This document shows positions 14,465 through 24,573 of a stretch of DNA of 64,000 nt, piece by piece. The stretch covers positions 1-64,000 of the forward strand of contig NZ_JAIVKJ010000003.1 of assembly GCF_020524885.1 (NCBI RefSeq), read 5' to 3'. The notes under the pieces were generated by a model, which was not told the DNA's origin, ran no database searches, and saw only the letters and a list, made by a program, of their open reading frames with translations. This DNA comes from Microbulbifer elongatus. Lineage in GTDB: Bacteria > Pseudomonadota > Gammaproteobacteria > Pseudomonadales > Cellvibrionaceae. Each line of letters begins with the position of its first letter. Position 1 is the stretch's first letter. Made by a program: the position numbers and the translations under genes.

Positions 14465-16840
14465 ATGGCGCTGACTATGACCATAAAGACATTCTGCCGT
14501 CACCTGGGCGCGGTACTGGTGGGCTTTACCTGCACCACTGCTGCCTTCGCCGCCGACCCCCTCAACGTCACCGGCGACAAGTTCCGCCAGCTGGACGAGC
14601 TGCTCCCCACCCCGAATACCTACCGTGCCGCCTCCGGTGCCCCGGGGCATGAGTACTGGCAGCAGCAGGCGGACTACGACATCAAGGTCTCCCTGGACGA
14701 CGACAAGCAGCGCATCACTGCCTCCGAAACCATCACCTACAAGAACAACTCGCCGGACACCCTGCGCTACCTGTGGCTGCAGCTGGACCAGAATCGGTTC
14801 AAACCGAACTCATCCGGTAACCTGGCGGCACCGGTGGATGTGCAGTCCATCGCTCCGGACACCATTCCTTTCCGCAGTTTCCGTCGCGAGGTGGTTTCCG
14901 CGGAGTTTGAGGGTGGCTACCAGATCACCAAGGTAGCGGACGCCCGTGGCCGCGATCTGCCACACACCATCGTCGATACCAACATGCGCATCGACCTCCC
15001 ACAGCCGCTGAAGTCCGGTGACAGTGCTACTTTCCGGGTGGACTGGGAATACAACATCATCGAGCAGAAAGCCCTGGGCGGCCGCTCCGGCTACGAATAT
15101 TTCGAGCGCGATGGAAACTACCTGTACGAGATCGCGCAGTGGTTCCCGCGCATGGCGGCATACAACGATGTGAGCGGTTGGCAGAACAAGCAGTTTCTCG
15201 GTCGCGGTGAGTTTGCGCTGGAGTTTGGCGATTACCGCGTGGCCATCGAGGTACCGGCGGACCATATTGTTGCCTCCACCGGTGTGCTGGCAAACCCGCA
15301 AGACGTGCTCACCCGCGAGCAGCGCGCGCGCCTGAAGCAGGCCGAAACGGCGAAAAAGCCGGTGATGATCGTTACCAAGGAAGAAGCGCTGGAGAACGAG
15401 AAAGACCGCGCGACAGGTCGTAAGACCTGGGTATTCGAGGCGGAAAACGTGCGGGACTTCGCCTGGGCCTCTTCGCGTAAATTCCTGTGGGATGCACAGG
15501 GTTACAAGAAAGGCGGCACCGATACCATGGCCATGTCTTTCTATCCGGAAGAGGGCACGCCGCTGTGGGACAAGTATTCCACCGAGGCCATTATCCACAC
15601 CATGGACGTGTACAACCGATACAGCTTCGATTACCCGTACCCGACCTCCATTTCTGTGAATGGCCCGGTTGGCGGTATGGAATACCCGATGATCACCTTC
15701 AACGGCCCGCGCCCGGAAATTGATGAAGAGGATCGCGAAAAACGCACCTATTCCCGTCGCACCAAGTATGGTCTGATTTCGGTGATCATCCATGAGGTAG
15801 GGCACAATTATTACCCGATGATCGTGAACTCCGACGAGCGCCAGTGGACCTGGATGGATGAGGGCCTGAACACCTACGTACAGTTCCTGGCGGAGCAGGA
15901 GTGGGAAGAAAAATACCCTTCGCGCCGCGGCGACGCGCGCAAGATTGTGGAATACATGAAGAGCGAGAATCAGGTTCCGATCATGACCAACTCGGAATCT
16001 ATTCTGCAGTTCGGCAACAACGCTTACGGCAAGCCGGCCACCGCCTTGAATATCCTGCGCGAATCCATCATGGGGCGCGAGCTGTTCGATTTCGCTTTCC
16101 GCGAGTACGCCCAGCGCTGGAAGTTCAAGCGTCCGATGCCGGCGGATTTCTTCCGCACCATGGAAGACGCTTCCGGTATTGACCTTGACTGGTTCTGGCG
16201 CGGCTGGTTTTACACGACCGACCACGTGGATATCAGTATCGATCAGGTGAAGCACTACACCGTGGGCACCAAAAACCCGGATGTTGAAAACCCTTGGAAG
16301 CGTGAGCGTTTTCTGGAGGAGCCGGAAACGGTCACCGTGCAGAAAAATCGTGCGAACAAGATGACTCGCATCGTGGATGCCAAGCCAGAGCTGTCCGACT
16401 TCTACAACGAGCACGATGAATTTGATGTGTCCAATGCGGACCGCAACAGCTACCAGGGCATGCTGGAAGGTCTGGAAGACTGGGAGCGCGATCTGCTGAA
16501 CGTGGAGAGCAACGTGTATGTACTGGACTTCAGCAATGTTGGTGGTCTGGTGATGCCGATCATTCTTAAACTGGATTACAGCGATGGCTCTTCCGAGGAG
16601 CTGCGTATTCCTGCTGAGATCTGGACGCGCAATGCGGCGAAAACTTCGAAGATGCTGGTGCGCGGCAAGGACAAGCTGCTGACGTCGGTTACCGTTGACC
16701 CGCACTGGGAAATGGCGGATATCGATGTGGAGAACAATTTCTATCCGCGTCGAATCATCAAGTCCCGTCTGGAGCTGTTCAAAGACGAAGAGTCGCGCAA
16801 TCTGATGAAGGATTGGGAAGAAGAGCTTAAGGAGGACTGA
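14465..16840 (+). CDS. Secreted M1-type aminopeptidase-like metallopeptidase
   Basis: A 791-residue exported zinc peptidase. A signal peptide lies at the N-terminus (hydrophobic core then TAAFAAD). The zinc site is HEVGH at 443-447 with a Glu at 466 in MDEGLNTY, the exact 18-residue spacing of gluzincins. A large beta-rich N-terminal domain and the GGMEYPMI substrate-anchoring motif fit the M1 group. The C-terminal region is long and acidic. The DUF6702 gene follows after 26 bases in the same direction and is a likely operon partner. Peptide substrates in the periplasm are unknown. Confidence 0.88.
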   Translation: MALTMTIKTFCRHLGAVLVGFTCTTAAFAADPLNVTGDKFRQLDELLPTPNTYRAASGAPGHEYWQQQADYDIKVSLDDDKQRITASETITYKNNSPDTLRYLWLQLDQNRFKPNSSGNLAAPVDVQSIAPDTIPFRSFRREVVSAEFEGGYQITKVADARGRDLPHTIVDTNMRIDLPQPLKSGDSATFRVDWEYNIIEQKALGGRSGYEYFERDGNYLYEIAQWFPRMAAYNDVSGWQNKQFLGRGEFALEFGDYRVAIEVPADHIVASTGVLANPQDVLTREQRARLKQAETAKKPVMIVTKEEALENEKDRATGRKTWVFEAENVRDFAWASSRKFLWDAQGYKKGGTDTMAMSFYPEEGTPLWDKYSTEAIIHTMDVYNRYSFDYPYPTSISVNGPVGGMEYPMITFNGPRPEIDEEDREKRTYSRRTKYGLISVIIHEVGHNYYPMIVNSDERQWTWMDEGLNTYVQFLAEQEWEEKYPSRRGDARKIVEYMKSENQVPIMTNSESILQFGNNAYGKPATALNILRESIMGRELFDFAFREYAQRWKFKRPMPADFFRTMEDASGIDLDWFWRGWFYTTDHVDISIDQVKHYTVGTKNPDVENPWKRERFLEEPETVTVQKNRANKMTRIVDAKPELSDFYNEHDEFDVSNADRNSYQGMLEGLEDWERDLLNVESNVYVLDFSNVGGLVMPIILKLDYSDGSSEELRIPAEIWTRNAAKTSKMLVRGKDKLLTSVTVDPHWEMADIDVENNFYPRRIIKSRLELFKDEESRNLMKDWEEELKED

Positions 16841-16866
16841 GTCCTCCATTCAAAGGTATCCGTGTT

Positions 16867-17361
16867 ATGCGACCATTTTTCTCCAAAGTCTTTTTCTGTC
16901 TGTCGTTGGCGGTGCTGTTGTCTGCTTCGCAGGCCCACGCCCACCGCTACCACTTCGGTCTGACCGAGCTGTCCGTGAACGAGCGCACCCAGTCCCTGGA
17001 AATCGCGCACCGTTTTTTCGTGGCAGATGTGGAGCGGGCGCTGTCGTTGAGTGCGGGCAAGGAAATGCAGGATGCGCAAAAGCAGATGGAGCTCTACGTC
17101 AATCAACATTTCCAGATGCGCTCAAAAGCGGGTGAAGTAATCACGCCGAAATGGGTGGGGGTGGAGTCGGATGTGCACGATGTGTGGATCTACCAGGAGA
17201 TCCCGCTGGCAAAGGTTCAGGGTGAGTCGTTCATGGTACGCCAATCGATGTTGATGGAGATCGAGCGGGATCAGGTAAACACCCTGAATCTGACCCGCGG
17301 TGGTGACACGCAGACATTTACCCTGAAGCCGGGCGCCGGTGGTGCCGTGGTCAAGTTTTAG
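16867..17361 (+). CDS. DUF6702 family exported protein
   Basis: A 164-residue protein with a signal peptide (basic start, hydrophobic core, cleavage near SQAHAHR). The mature protein starts HRYHFGLTEL and is beta-rich, matching the small DUF6702 family often coded next to M1-like peptidases. The order YHFGLTEL, then RFFVADVERAL, then VTPKWVGVE is family-typical in my recollection. It begins 26 bases after the peptidase stop, so the two are probably cotranscribed and function together. No catalytic residues are evident. Confidence 0.7.
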   Translation: MRPFFSKVFFCLSLAVLLSASQAHAHRYHFGLTELSVNERTQSLEIAHRFFVADVERALSLSAGKEMQDAQKQMELYVNQHFQMRSKAGEVITPKWVGVESDVHDVWIYQEIPLAKVQGESFMVRQSMLMEIERDQVNTLNLTRGGDTQTFTLKPGAGGAVVKF

Positions 17362-17406
17362 GACTGCCTACGTCCGAAATTCCTCAACGGCACCTCTCAG
17401 CCGAAC

Positions 17407-17436
17407 GGCAGCCCTCCCTGGCCGGGAGCGGCTGCC
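17407..17436 (+). terminator. Probable terminator after the DUF6702 gene
   Basis: GGCAGCC-CTCCC, a 5-base loop, GGGAG and GGCTGCC form a hairpin with one bulge, followed only by TTTA. The stem is strong; the U tract is weak. Confidence 0.55.
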
Positions 17437-17454
17437 TTTAGGGGCCTGAGGCGG

Positions 17455-17736
17455 CTAGTCGGTATCTTCTTTGATCTCCAGGATTTCGCCGCTATTGGGG
17501 TCCACCTCCAAATCCCATTTCTTTCCCTCTTTGTAAGCCTCTACTTCCCAGCGCCCGTTATCCAGCGATACCTCCACCACCGGTGTATAGCCCTGTTGTT
17601 CCAGCTTGGTGACGATGGCTGATAGCGCCATGGCACCGGGTGGGGGCTTTTCATCCGCTGTGCTGGCCTGCGTTGCGGCGACGGCGGCAATGCCGCCGAG
17701 GGTTACGGCGAGGAGAGAATTCTTCACATTCTTCAT
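17455..17736 (-). CDS. Secreted PepSY domain protein
   Basis: A 93-residue protein with a signal peptide (MKNVKNSLL, hydrophobic core, QAST). The mature part is one PepSY repeat: LEQQGYTPVVEVSLDNGRWEVEAYKEGKKWDLEVDP, ending acidic. Such proteins are periplasmic and are proposed to inhibit or guide envelope peptidases, but no function is proven. The start has an AGGAGG site just upstream on the minus strand. The acidic lipoprotein gene lies upstream, 27 bases away, and may be cotranscribed. Confidence 0.8.
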   Translation of the reverse strand: MKNVKNSLLAVTLGGIAAVAATQASTADEKPPPGAMALSAIVTKLEQQGYTPVVEVSLDNGRWEVEAYKEGKKWDLEVDPNSGEILEIKEDTD

Positions 17737-17763
17737 GTATTCCTCCTGTGGGGTTGCAGCGGG

Positions 17764-18264
17764 TCAGTCGTTGTTGCTCAGGCGCTGCTGCATCATGGCG
17801 CACCACTCATCGCTGCCACCGTCCGGTCCGTGAGCGCCATCGCCACCGGTCAGCTTATCCACGGCCATAAACCATTCCGTCGAGCCCACATCCGGCAGAC
17901 CGGTGGGGTATTGCTCTGCTATGGCTTCGCCTTGTGTGATCATCACCTGAGTGTTGACCCACTCAAACCACTCGGGGGTGCAGGCAGTCACACTCTCGCT
18001 GCCGGAGCTGTCGCCTGTTGCGCTGGCACTGTCTCCGCCTGCGTCGTCACCTGAGCCGCTGAGGGCGCCGGTATTGTTCGGGTCGGTCGAGTCAGTAGCC
18101 GTACCGCTGTCTGTTTCGGTCGTGGTGGATTCCTCAATCACTTCCATCTCGGTCTGCTGTGTTGGCTCTTGAGTCTGGTCCGGGTCGTTTGTCTCGGACT
18201 TGCGACTGCAGCCAGTAATGGCGATGGAGGCGAGTAAGCTGGCGAGCAACAGGTTGCGAATCAT
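17764..18264 (-). CDS. Lipoprotein with acidic low-complexity linker, function unknown
   Basis: A 166-residue lipoprotein: signal then lipobox ITGC near residue 19. Residues about 22-90 are a low-complexity tether of Ser, Thr, Asp, Glu, Gly and Asn. The C-terminal 70 residues form a small domain with two Cys (VTACTPEWFEW and DEWCAMM) probably joined by a disulfide, and repeated Glu-Trp-Phe motifs (PEWFEW, TEWFMA). I do not know the family. The tether would let the domain reach into the periplasm. It is followed by the PepSY gene. Confidence 0.75.
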   Translation of the reverse strand: MIRNLLLASLLASIAITGCSRKSETNDPDQTQEPTQQTEMEVIEESTTTETDSGTATDSTDPNNTGALSGSGDDAGGDSASATGDSSGSESVTACTPEWFEWVNTQVMITQGEAIAEQYPTGLPDVGSTEWFMAVDKLTGGDGAHGPDGGSDEWCAMMQQRLSNND

Positions 18265-18405
18265 ATGGACTCCTCTTGAAGATCTTGCGCTGGCGCCGAA
18301 AATATCGGGCCGCTGGAAGTAAGCATAGGAGGAATCCTGCGACTTGCATTCATTGTGGTGCTGGTTTGCCAGTCTATGGACTGGCTATAGGGGCGGACAC
18401 CAACA

Positions 18406-18432
18406 AAAAATCCCGGGCAAGCCGGGATTTTT
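18406..18432 (-). terminator. Terminator of mltF
   Basis: AAAAATCCCGG, loop, CCGGGATTTTT. Read on the minus strand the hairpin is followed by a T tract, just downstream of the mltF stop. Confidence 0.8.
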
Positions 18433-18463
18433 AGGGGGAGGGCGCTGCCATGGCAGCTGCAGC

Positions 18464-19945
18464 TTAGAGAGCGGGGGTGGAGCCTGCTGAGGCCTCGGCG
18501 ATGGGCGCGTCTGCCAGGGCCTCGCCATCGTCATTGGCGGCGGCTGCGGCCAGGCGCTGCTCCTCGATGCGGCTGGTCCAGGTCAGCAGGGCCTGATAGT
18601 GGCGGATGTTCTGCACATAGGTGACCGGTTCCCAGCCTCGCGCGTAACCGTGCTTCAGGTTCTTGTAGTACTGGCGCTTGGCCAGCAGGGGCAGGTGCTC
18701 GCGCACATCAGCCCAGCGGTCCGGGTTTCCGCCCAGTTGTTCGGTCAGCACGCGGGCATCTTCGAGGTGGCCATAGCCGATGTTGTAGGCGGCCAGCGCC
18801 ATCCAGGTGCGGTCTGGCTCGCGGATGCGCTCGGGGATCTTGTTGCGGGCCTGGGCGAAGTAGCGCGCGCCACCGTCGATACTCTCAATGGGGTCGAGGC
18901 GGTTAACGCCCATTTCCCGGGCGGTGGCACGGGTCAGCATCATCAGGCCGCGCACGCCGGTGGGGGATTTGGCGCGGGGGTTCCAGTGGGACTCCTGGTA
19001 ACTGAGGGCCGCCAGCAGTTCCCAGTCCAGCTCATACTTGTTCGCCGCTTTCTGCAGCTCTTCACGCCACTTGGGCAGGCGCTCGCGGGTGAGCTGAGCG
19101 AAGGTCTGTGCGCCGCCCACGTTCATTTTGCTGACGTGGCCGAAATACAGCTCGCGTAGCTCTGCCACCAGACCTCCGGTATTGGCCCGCAGCATAAAGT
19201 TGCGCGCCGCCCGGTACAGGGTGTCGTCATCGCCTTTGGGGAAGGCCCAGGAAACCGGTTGGAACTGGGTCAGGTTAAAGGCGATGTGGGTATTCGGGTA
19301 GAGGCCGCGGTGAACCGCGTAAGCATTGGAGTCCACGATGGCGTAGTGGTATTTGCCCTCGTTGACCATCTCCACCAGTTCCATGGCGTCTACATCGGAA
19401 ATTTCTTCCCAGTGGAGACCTTCGTAGCGGCTCGAGAGCTTGCGGAGCTGCTCGCCGTGGGCACTGCCAGCGATCACCGCAATGTTTTTACCGGCCAGAT
19501 CGGCCACGCTGCGGGGGCGCGACTCGCCCAGGCGATAGATGACCTGCTGGCGGATCTCGAAGTAGGAGGGGGCAAAGCGGACCTGCTCGCGGCGCTCGGG
19601 GGTTACCGTGAGGCCCGCAGCGGCCAGGTGGGCGCCGGACTCCGGGTTATCCAGCTCGCTGAACAGGTGGCTCAGGTCGTGCACGTCACGGATTTCGAGC
19701 TTTACACCCAATTCCCGGGCGAATGCGCGCAGCATGCCGTACTCAAAGCCGGTGTAATTGCCGTTGGCGTCTTCGTAATAGGTGGTAGGACCATTCTGTG
19801 AAAGCACCACCAGCTTGCCGGATGCCTTAACCTGCTCGAGCAGGCTCGGCGCCTTGCTGGCCACCAATAGCGAAGCACAACAGGCCAGTGCCGCCCCCTT
19901 GAGAAGGCGGCGGCTGTATCGCAACAGTCGGCTTTTCATGATCAT
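18464..19945 (-). CDS. mltF: Membrane-bound lytic murein transglycosylase F
   Basis: A 493-residue envelope enzyme that cleaves peptidoglycan glycan strands to 1,6-anhydro ends. I choose the ATG at 19945 because GAGGGG lies 7 bases upstream; a longer upstream reading lacks such a signal. An N-terminal signal/anchor is followed by a solute-binding-protein-like domain (KLVVLSQNGPTTYYED, VTPERREQVRFAPSY) and a C-terminal GH23 domain with the catalytic Glu in LSYQESHWNP and GVRGLMMLT. The C-terminal 35 residues are Ala-rich and low complexity. The neighbourhood beside purL is the classical arrangement in gammaproteobacteria. Confidence 0.92.
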   Translation of the reverse strand: MIMKSRLLRYSRRLLKGAALACCASLLVASKAPSLLEQVKASGKLVVLSQNGPTTYYEDANGNYTGFEYGMLRAFARELGVKLEIRDVHDLSHLFSELDNPESGAHLAAAGLTVTPERREQVRFAPSYFEIRQQVIYRLGESRPRSVADLAGKNIAVIAGSAHGEQLRKLSSRYEGLHWEEISDVDAMELVEMVNEGKYHYAIVDSNAYAVHRGLYPNTHIAFNLTQFQPVSWAFPKGDDDTLYRAARNFMLRANTGGLVAELRELYFGHVSKMNVGGAQTFAQLTRERLPKWREELQKAANKYELDWELLAALSYQESHWNPRAKSPTGVRGLMMLTRATAREMGVNRLDPIESIDGGARYFAQARNKIPERIREPDRTWMALAAYNIGYGHLEDARVLTEQLGGNPDRWADVREHLPLLAKRQYYKNLKHGYARGWEPVTYVQNIRHYQALLTWTSRIEEQRLAAAAANDDGEALADAPIAEASAGSTPAL

Positions 19946-20511
19946 AGGTTGTCCCCTCGAGTCCGTTCTCTGCTTTATTTTGGGCGCCCACTCCGAGGAA
20001 TCGGCGGGGGGTAACCCGCTCCAGAGCGCCATTTCCTGCGGGCGGCGGCTCCATTGCCACCCGCACGCAAAGCCTGTTGTCTATTATTTGCACAGGCTTG
20101 GGTCAAAAGCGCGGCAATTTTACCCCAAACTGCTGCGCGCTGACCAATCGGCGGAAAAATCGCTGTCGCACTTTGTGACCGGTCGGCTTGTCTTGCCCCG
20201 TCAAGTGTAGTAGTTCGCGCCCACTTGAGGGGCTGTTGCGCCAATCTCAAGAGGTAATTGGCGCCAGATAATGTGTAGCTGTCGTTGAGCGTGGTTGCCT
20301 CTTTACTGCTTAACTTGACTGGATTCCGTGGTCGGGCTGCCGACCGTTCTAAACTGCAGCTTTAAAATAGCCCGCGGCAGTGTTGGAGCGGCGGTGCTTC
20401 GGGTACAATGCGCGCGCTCCGATTCCCGGTGTACCTGCGTGGCTCCTTCTTTATTGCCCTGAAACTTCCGCCCGCAGGCGCTCAAATCCAGACAAGAGGC
20501 CAACTCCCGCG
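19946..20511. other. Non-coding divergent region between mltF and purL
   Basis: No protein gene is supportable here. It has the promoter regions of two divergent genes. A plausible purL -10 is TACAAT at 20404-20409; the -35 is weak. The segment GGGGTAACCCGC near 20010 is GC-rich but forms no clear terminator. I see no riboswitch-like structure or operator with confidence. Confidence 0.5.
20404..20409 (+). promoter_or_regulatory. Putative purL -10 element
   Basis: TACAAT, about 103 bases upstream of the purL start. The upstream -35 (TGTTGG at 17 bases) is poor, so the promoter is tentative. Confidence 0.35.
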
Positions 20512-23500
20512 ATGCTAGTTCTGCGTGGTGCTCCCGCACTGTCGAAATTCCGCCATCAAAAACTGCTCACCCAACTCCGTGCTTTGCAGCCCGCTGTAGC
20601 GGATGTTTACGCCGAGTATGTGCACTTTGCCGACAGCGACAAGCTCGGCAAAAAGGATCAGGCGCTGCTGGAGCGCCTGCTGCAGTACGGCCCTACCGAA
20701 GAGAAGCACCAGCCGGAAGGCGAGCTGCTGCTGGTGGTTCCCCGTCCGGGTACCATCTCTCCCTGGTCCTCCAAGGCGACGGACATCGCCCACAACGCGG
20801 GTCTGACCCAGATCCACCGCCTTGAGCGGGGTATTGCCTACTACATTACCGGGGTCAAATTAACCGAAGCTGAACGCACGGATTTTGTCGCCCTGCTGCA
20901 CGATCGCATGGTCGAGAGCGTTTACTCCCAGCTGGAGCAGGCCGAACAGCTGTTCCAAGTGGAAGACGCACGCCCCATGAAGCGCGTGGATGTGCTGGAA
21001 GGTGGCCGCGGCGCGTTGGAGCAAGCCAATGTGAGCCTGGGCCTGGCACTGGCAGAGGACGAGATTGACTACCTGCTCACCAGCTTTGAGGAGCTGGAGC
21101 GCAACCCCACCGATGTGGAGTTGATGATGTTCGCGCAGGCGAACTCCGAGCACTGCCGCCATAAGATCTTCAACGCCAGCTGGACCATCGATGGCGAAGA
21201 GATGCCGCACTCCCTGTTCGGCATGATCAAGAACACCTATCGTCTGGGCGGCGACAACGTGCTGTCCGCCTACGCCGATAACGCAGCGGTCGTAGTTGGC
21301 CACGAAGCGGGCCGCTTTTACCCGGACCCGGAAACCAAAGAATACGGCTTCAGCCAGGAGGCCATCCACCTGCTGATGAAGGTGGAAACCCATAATCACC
21401 CAACGGCAATTGCGCCGTTTGCCGGTGCAGGTACCGGCGCGGGTGGCGAGATTCGCGATGAGGGCGCGGTAGGCCGTGGCTCCAAGCCCAAAGTGGGCCT
21501 GACCGGTTTTACCGTCTCCAACCTGCAGATTCCGGGGCACCTGCAGCCGTGGGAAGTGAACTACGGCAAGCCAGAGCGCATCGTGACCGCACTCGATATC
21601 ATGATCGAGGGCCCCATCGGTGGTGCCGCCTTTAACAACGAATTCGGCCGCCCCAACATCTGTGGTTATTTCAGAACCTTCGAAGAAGACTTCAACGGCG
21701 AGCGCCGCGGGTACCACAAGCCGATCATGCTGGCCGGTGGTTACGGCAATATCCGCGAAGAACACGTGGACAAGCCGGAATTCAAGCCCGGCGCCAAGCT
21801 GATTGTGCTCGGTGGTCCGGCGATGCTGATCGGCCTCGGTGGCGGTGCCGCTTCCAGTATGGCCAGCGGCTCCAGCTCGGAAGATCTGGACTTTGCCTCT
21901 GTTCAGCGCCAGAACCCGGAAATCGAGCGTCGTTGCCAGGAAGTGATCGACCAGTGCTGGCAGCAGGGCGACAATAACCCGATTGCATTCATCCACGATG
22001 TAGGTGCCGGCGGCCTGTCCAATGCCTTCCCGGAACTGGTGAAAGACGGCGGTACCGGCGGCAAGTTCGAGCTGCGCAACGTGCCTTCCGACGAGCCAGG
22101 CATGAGCCCGCTGGAAATCTGGTGTAACGAATCCCAGGAACGCTACGTGCTGGCGGTAATGCCGGAAGACCTCGAGCGCTTTGAGAAGATCTGTGAGCGC
22201 GAGCGCGCGCCTTTCGCGGTGGTGGGTGAAGCCACCGGCGAGAAGCACCTGACCCTGAACGACAAGCAGTTCGACGCCAAGCCGGTCGACCTGCCCATGT
22301 CCGTGCTGTTCGGCAAGCCGCCGAAGATGCACCGTGTGGCGGAGAAGCTGGAAGCAGAAACCAGTGCCTTCGACACCAGCGAAATCGATCTGAATGATGC
22401 CGCAGAGCGCGTATTGCGTCTGCCCACCGTGGCCAGCAAGAACTTCCTGATCACCATCGGTGACCGTACCGTAACCGGTCAGGTGAGTCGCGATCAGATG
22501 GTCGGCCCCTGGCAGGTGCCGGTAGCAGACTGCGCCGTGACCACTGTGGCTTACGACAGCACCGCCGGTGAAGCGATGTCCATGGGTGAGCGCACCCCGG
22601 TCGCGCTGCTGGACGCACCAGCCTCTGGCCGCCTGGCGGTGGGCGAAGCGATCACCAATATCGCCTCGGCGCCCATCAAGCAGCTGTCCGATATCAAACT
22701 CTCCGCCAACTGGATGTGTGCCGCCGGCCACCCGGGTGAGGAAGAGAAGCTGTACCGCACGGTAGAAGCCGTGGGTATGGAGTTGTGCCCGGATCTCGGC
22801 ATTACCATCCCCGTGGGCAAGGACTCCATGTCTATGCGCACCGCCTGGAATGATGGCGGCGTCGACAAGGCGGTAACCGCACCGCTGTCCCTGGTGATCT
22901 CCGCATTCAGCCCGGTAACCGACGTGCGCAAAGTGGTAACCCCGCAGCTGCGCAAAATGAAGAAGGGCGAGAGCGAACTGATTCTTGTGGACCTGGGCGC
23001 GGGTAAAAATCGCCTGGGCGGTTCCTGTCTGGCACAGGTGTACAGCCAGCTGGGCGACAAGCCTGCAGATCTGGATGATGCCAAGCGCCTCAAGGGCTTC
23101 TTTGAAGTCATGCAGGAGCTGCTCGAAGAAGAGAAGGTTATCGCGTACCACGACCGCTCCGATGGTGGACTCTTCGCGACTCTCGCCGAAATGAGTTTCG
23201 CCGGGCGCGTGGGCGTCGACGTGGAAATTTATGACCTGGGCGTTGACCCTGTTGCCGCGCTGTTCAACGAAGAGCTGGGTGCGGTGCTGCAGGTTCCGAC
23301 TGCCGATGCCGACATGCTGGCGATGCGCTTTGCTGCCGTCGGTGTACCGGCGCACCGGATTGGTGAGCTGAACGATAGCGAAAGCCTGCGTATCACCCGT
23401 GAAGACCAGGTTATCTTCAACCGCGGCCGCGCCGAACTGCAACAGATCTGGTCCGAGACCAGCTACCGCATTCAGTCCCTGCGTGACAACGCGGATTGCG

Positions 23501-24390
23501 CTAAACAAGAGTTTGACGCCATCGCCAAGAGCGCCAAGGAAGATCCGGGCCTGTCCGTCAAGCTGTCTTACGACATCAACGAAGATATCGCTGCGCCTTA
23601 CATCAAGAAGGGTGTGCGTCCGAAGATTGCCATCCTGCGTGAGCAGGGCGTCAACAGCCAGGTGGAAATGGCGCATTCCTTCCACCGCGCCGGCTTTAAC
23701 GCCGTTGACGTGCACATGAGCGATATTCTTTCCGGTCGCACTGAGCTGGATCAGTTCAAGGGCCTGGTGGGCTGTGGTGGCTTCTCTTACGGTGACGTAC
23801 TTGGCGCCGGTGAGGGCTGGGCCAAGACCATCCTGTTCAACGATCGTGCCCGCGACCAGTTTGAAGGCTTCTTCAACCGCAAGGACACCTTCGGCCTGGG
23901 CGTGTGTAACGGCTGTCAGATGTTCTCGGTGATCAAGGAGCTCATCCCGGGTGCCGACCACTGGCCGCGCTTTGTGCGTAACCTGTCCGAGCAGTACGAA
24001 GCGCGCTTTGCGCTGGTGGGCGTGGAAGATTCCCCGTCGGTGCTGTTCAAGGGTATGGCCGGCTCTTATATGCCGGTGGCCGTCGCCCACGGTGAAGGCC
24101 GAGTGGAATTCGCCAGCCAGCAGCAGTTGGAAGACTGCGAACAGTCCGGCACCATCGCCATGCGCTACCTGAACAACAACCAGCAGATCACCGAAACCTA
24201 CCCCGCCAACCCCAACGGCTCGGTGAACGGTATCACCTCACTGTGTTCCGAAGACGGTCGCGTCACCATCATGATGCCGCACCCGGAACGTGTTGCCCGC
24301 GCGGTCAGCAACAGCTGGCACCCGGACGACTGGGAAGAGGACTCCGGCTGGATGCGCTTGTTCCGTAACGCACGGGTATTCGTCGACTGA
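20512..24390 (+). CDS. purL: Phosphoribosylformylglycinamidine synthase
   Basis: A 1292-residue cytoplasmic enzyme of purine synthesis: FGAR + ATP + glutamine to FGAM. ATG 20512 is preferred to an upstream in-frame start at 20380 because it has AGAGG before it and matches the family N-terminus ([13 protein letters not shown]). The synthetase domain shows [16 protein letters not shown] and the Mg/ATP-loop [16 protein letters not shown]; the C-terminal glutaminase has the nucleophile Cys1132 in GVCNGCQMF and the His-Glu of PHPERVAR. The length equals the large single-chain form of gammaproteobacteria. A terminator follows. Confidence 0.97.
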   Translation: MLVLRGAPALSKFRHQKLLTQLRALQPAVADVYAEYVHFADSDKLGKKDQALLERLLQYGPTEEKHQPEGELLLVVPRPGTISPWSSKATDIAHNAGLTQIHRLERGIAYYITGVKLTEAERTDFVALLHDRMVESVYSQLEQAEQLFQVEDARPMKRVDVLEGGRGALEQANVSLGLALAEDEIDYLLTSFEELERNPTDVELMMFAQANSEHCRHKIFNASWTIDGEEMPHSLFGMIKNTYRLGGDNVLSAYADNAAVVVGHEAGRFYPDPETKEYGFSQEAIHLLMKVETHNHPTAIAPFAGAGTGAGGEIRDEGAVGRGSKPKVGLTGFTVSNLQIPGHLQPWEVNYGKPERIVTALDIMIEGPIGGAAFNNEFGRPNICGYFRTFEEDFNGERRGYHKPIMLAGGYGNIREEHVDKPEFKPGAKLIVLGGPAMLIGLGGGAASSMASGSSSEDLDFASVQRQNPEIERRCQEVIDQCWQQGDNNPIAFIHDVGAGGLSNAFPELVKDGGTGGKFELRNVPSDEPGMSPLEIWCNESQERYVLAVMPEDLERFEKICERERAPFAVVGEATGEKHLTLNDKQFDAKPVDLPMSVLFGKPPKMHRVAEKLEAETSAFDTSEIDLNDAAERVLRLPTVASKNFLITIGDRTVTGQVSRDQMVGPWQVPVADCAVTTVAYDSTAGEAMSMGERTPVALLDAPASGRLAVGEAITNIASAPIKQLSDIKLSANWMCAAGHPGEEEKLYRTVEAVGMELCPDLGITIPVGKDSMSMRTAWNDGGVDKAVTAPLSLVISAFSPVTDVRKVVTPQLRKMKKGESELILVDLGAGKNRLGGSCLAQVYSQLGDKPADLDDAKRLKGFFEVMQELLEEEKVIAYHDRSDGGLFATLAEMSFAGRVGVDVEIYDLGVDPVAALFNEELGAVLQVPTADADMLAMRFAAVGVPAHRIGELNDSESLRITREDQVIFNRGRAELQQIWSETSYRIQSLRDNADCAKQEFDAIAKSAKEDPGLSVKLSYDINEDIAAPYIKKGVRPKIAILREQGVNSQVEMAHSFHRAGFNAVDVHMSDILSGRTELDQFKGLVGCGGFSYGDVLGAGEGWAKTILFNDRARDQFEGFFNRKDTFGLGVCNGCQMFSVIKELIPGADHWPRFVRNLSEQYEARFALVGVEDSPSVLFKGMAGSYMPVAVAHGEGRVEFASQQQLEDCEQSGTIAMRYLNNNQQITETYPANPNGSVNGITSLCSEDGRVTIMMPHPERVARAVSNSWHPDDWEEDSGWMRLFRNARVFVD

Positions 24391-24414
24391 TCGAAAGTTA
24401 CTCCGTGTTACAAG

Positions 24415-24441
24415 AAAGCCTCGGTTTACCGGGGCTTTTTT
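24415..24441 (+). terminator. purL terminator
   Basis: AAAGCCTCGG, loop TTTA, CCGGGGCTTT followed by a T run. Confidence 0.85.
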
Positions 24442-24573
24442 GTGTGCGTCATTATGTTGCTGGTGACGTTGCTGGTGGTCAGGCTGAGGGCTATCTATGC
24501 GACAGTGCCCGATTACGCATGTTAGGGTAGGGGCACACGTCTAATGGCAACCACATTGTGGGGAGGGGCGGCG

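Noticed and set aside
14810-16849. A 679-codon open frame antisense to the M1-like peptidase
   Set aside because: Mirror of a strongly coding sense gene with a perfect zinc site; no start signal and no motifs.
20200-20511. A PurR-type operator or purine riboswitch before purL
   Set aside because: I looked for the ACGCAAACG-type palindrome and purine aptamer features and saw neither.
20860-24090. A 1076-codon open frame antisense to purL
   Set aside because: It is the shadow of the GC-rich purL frame; the sense product has full family motifs and the antisense product resembles nothing.
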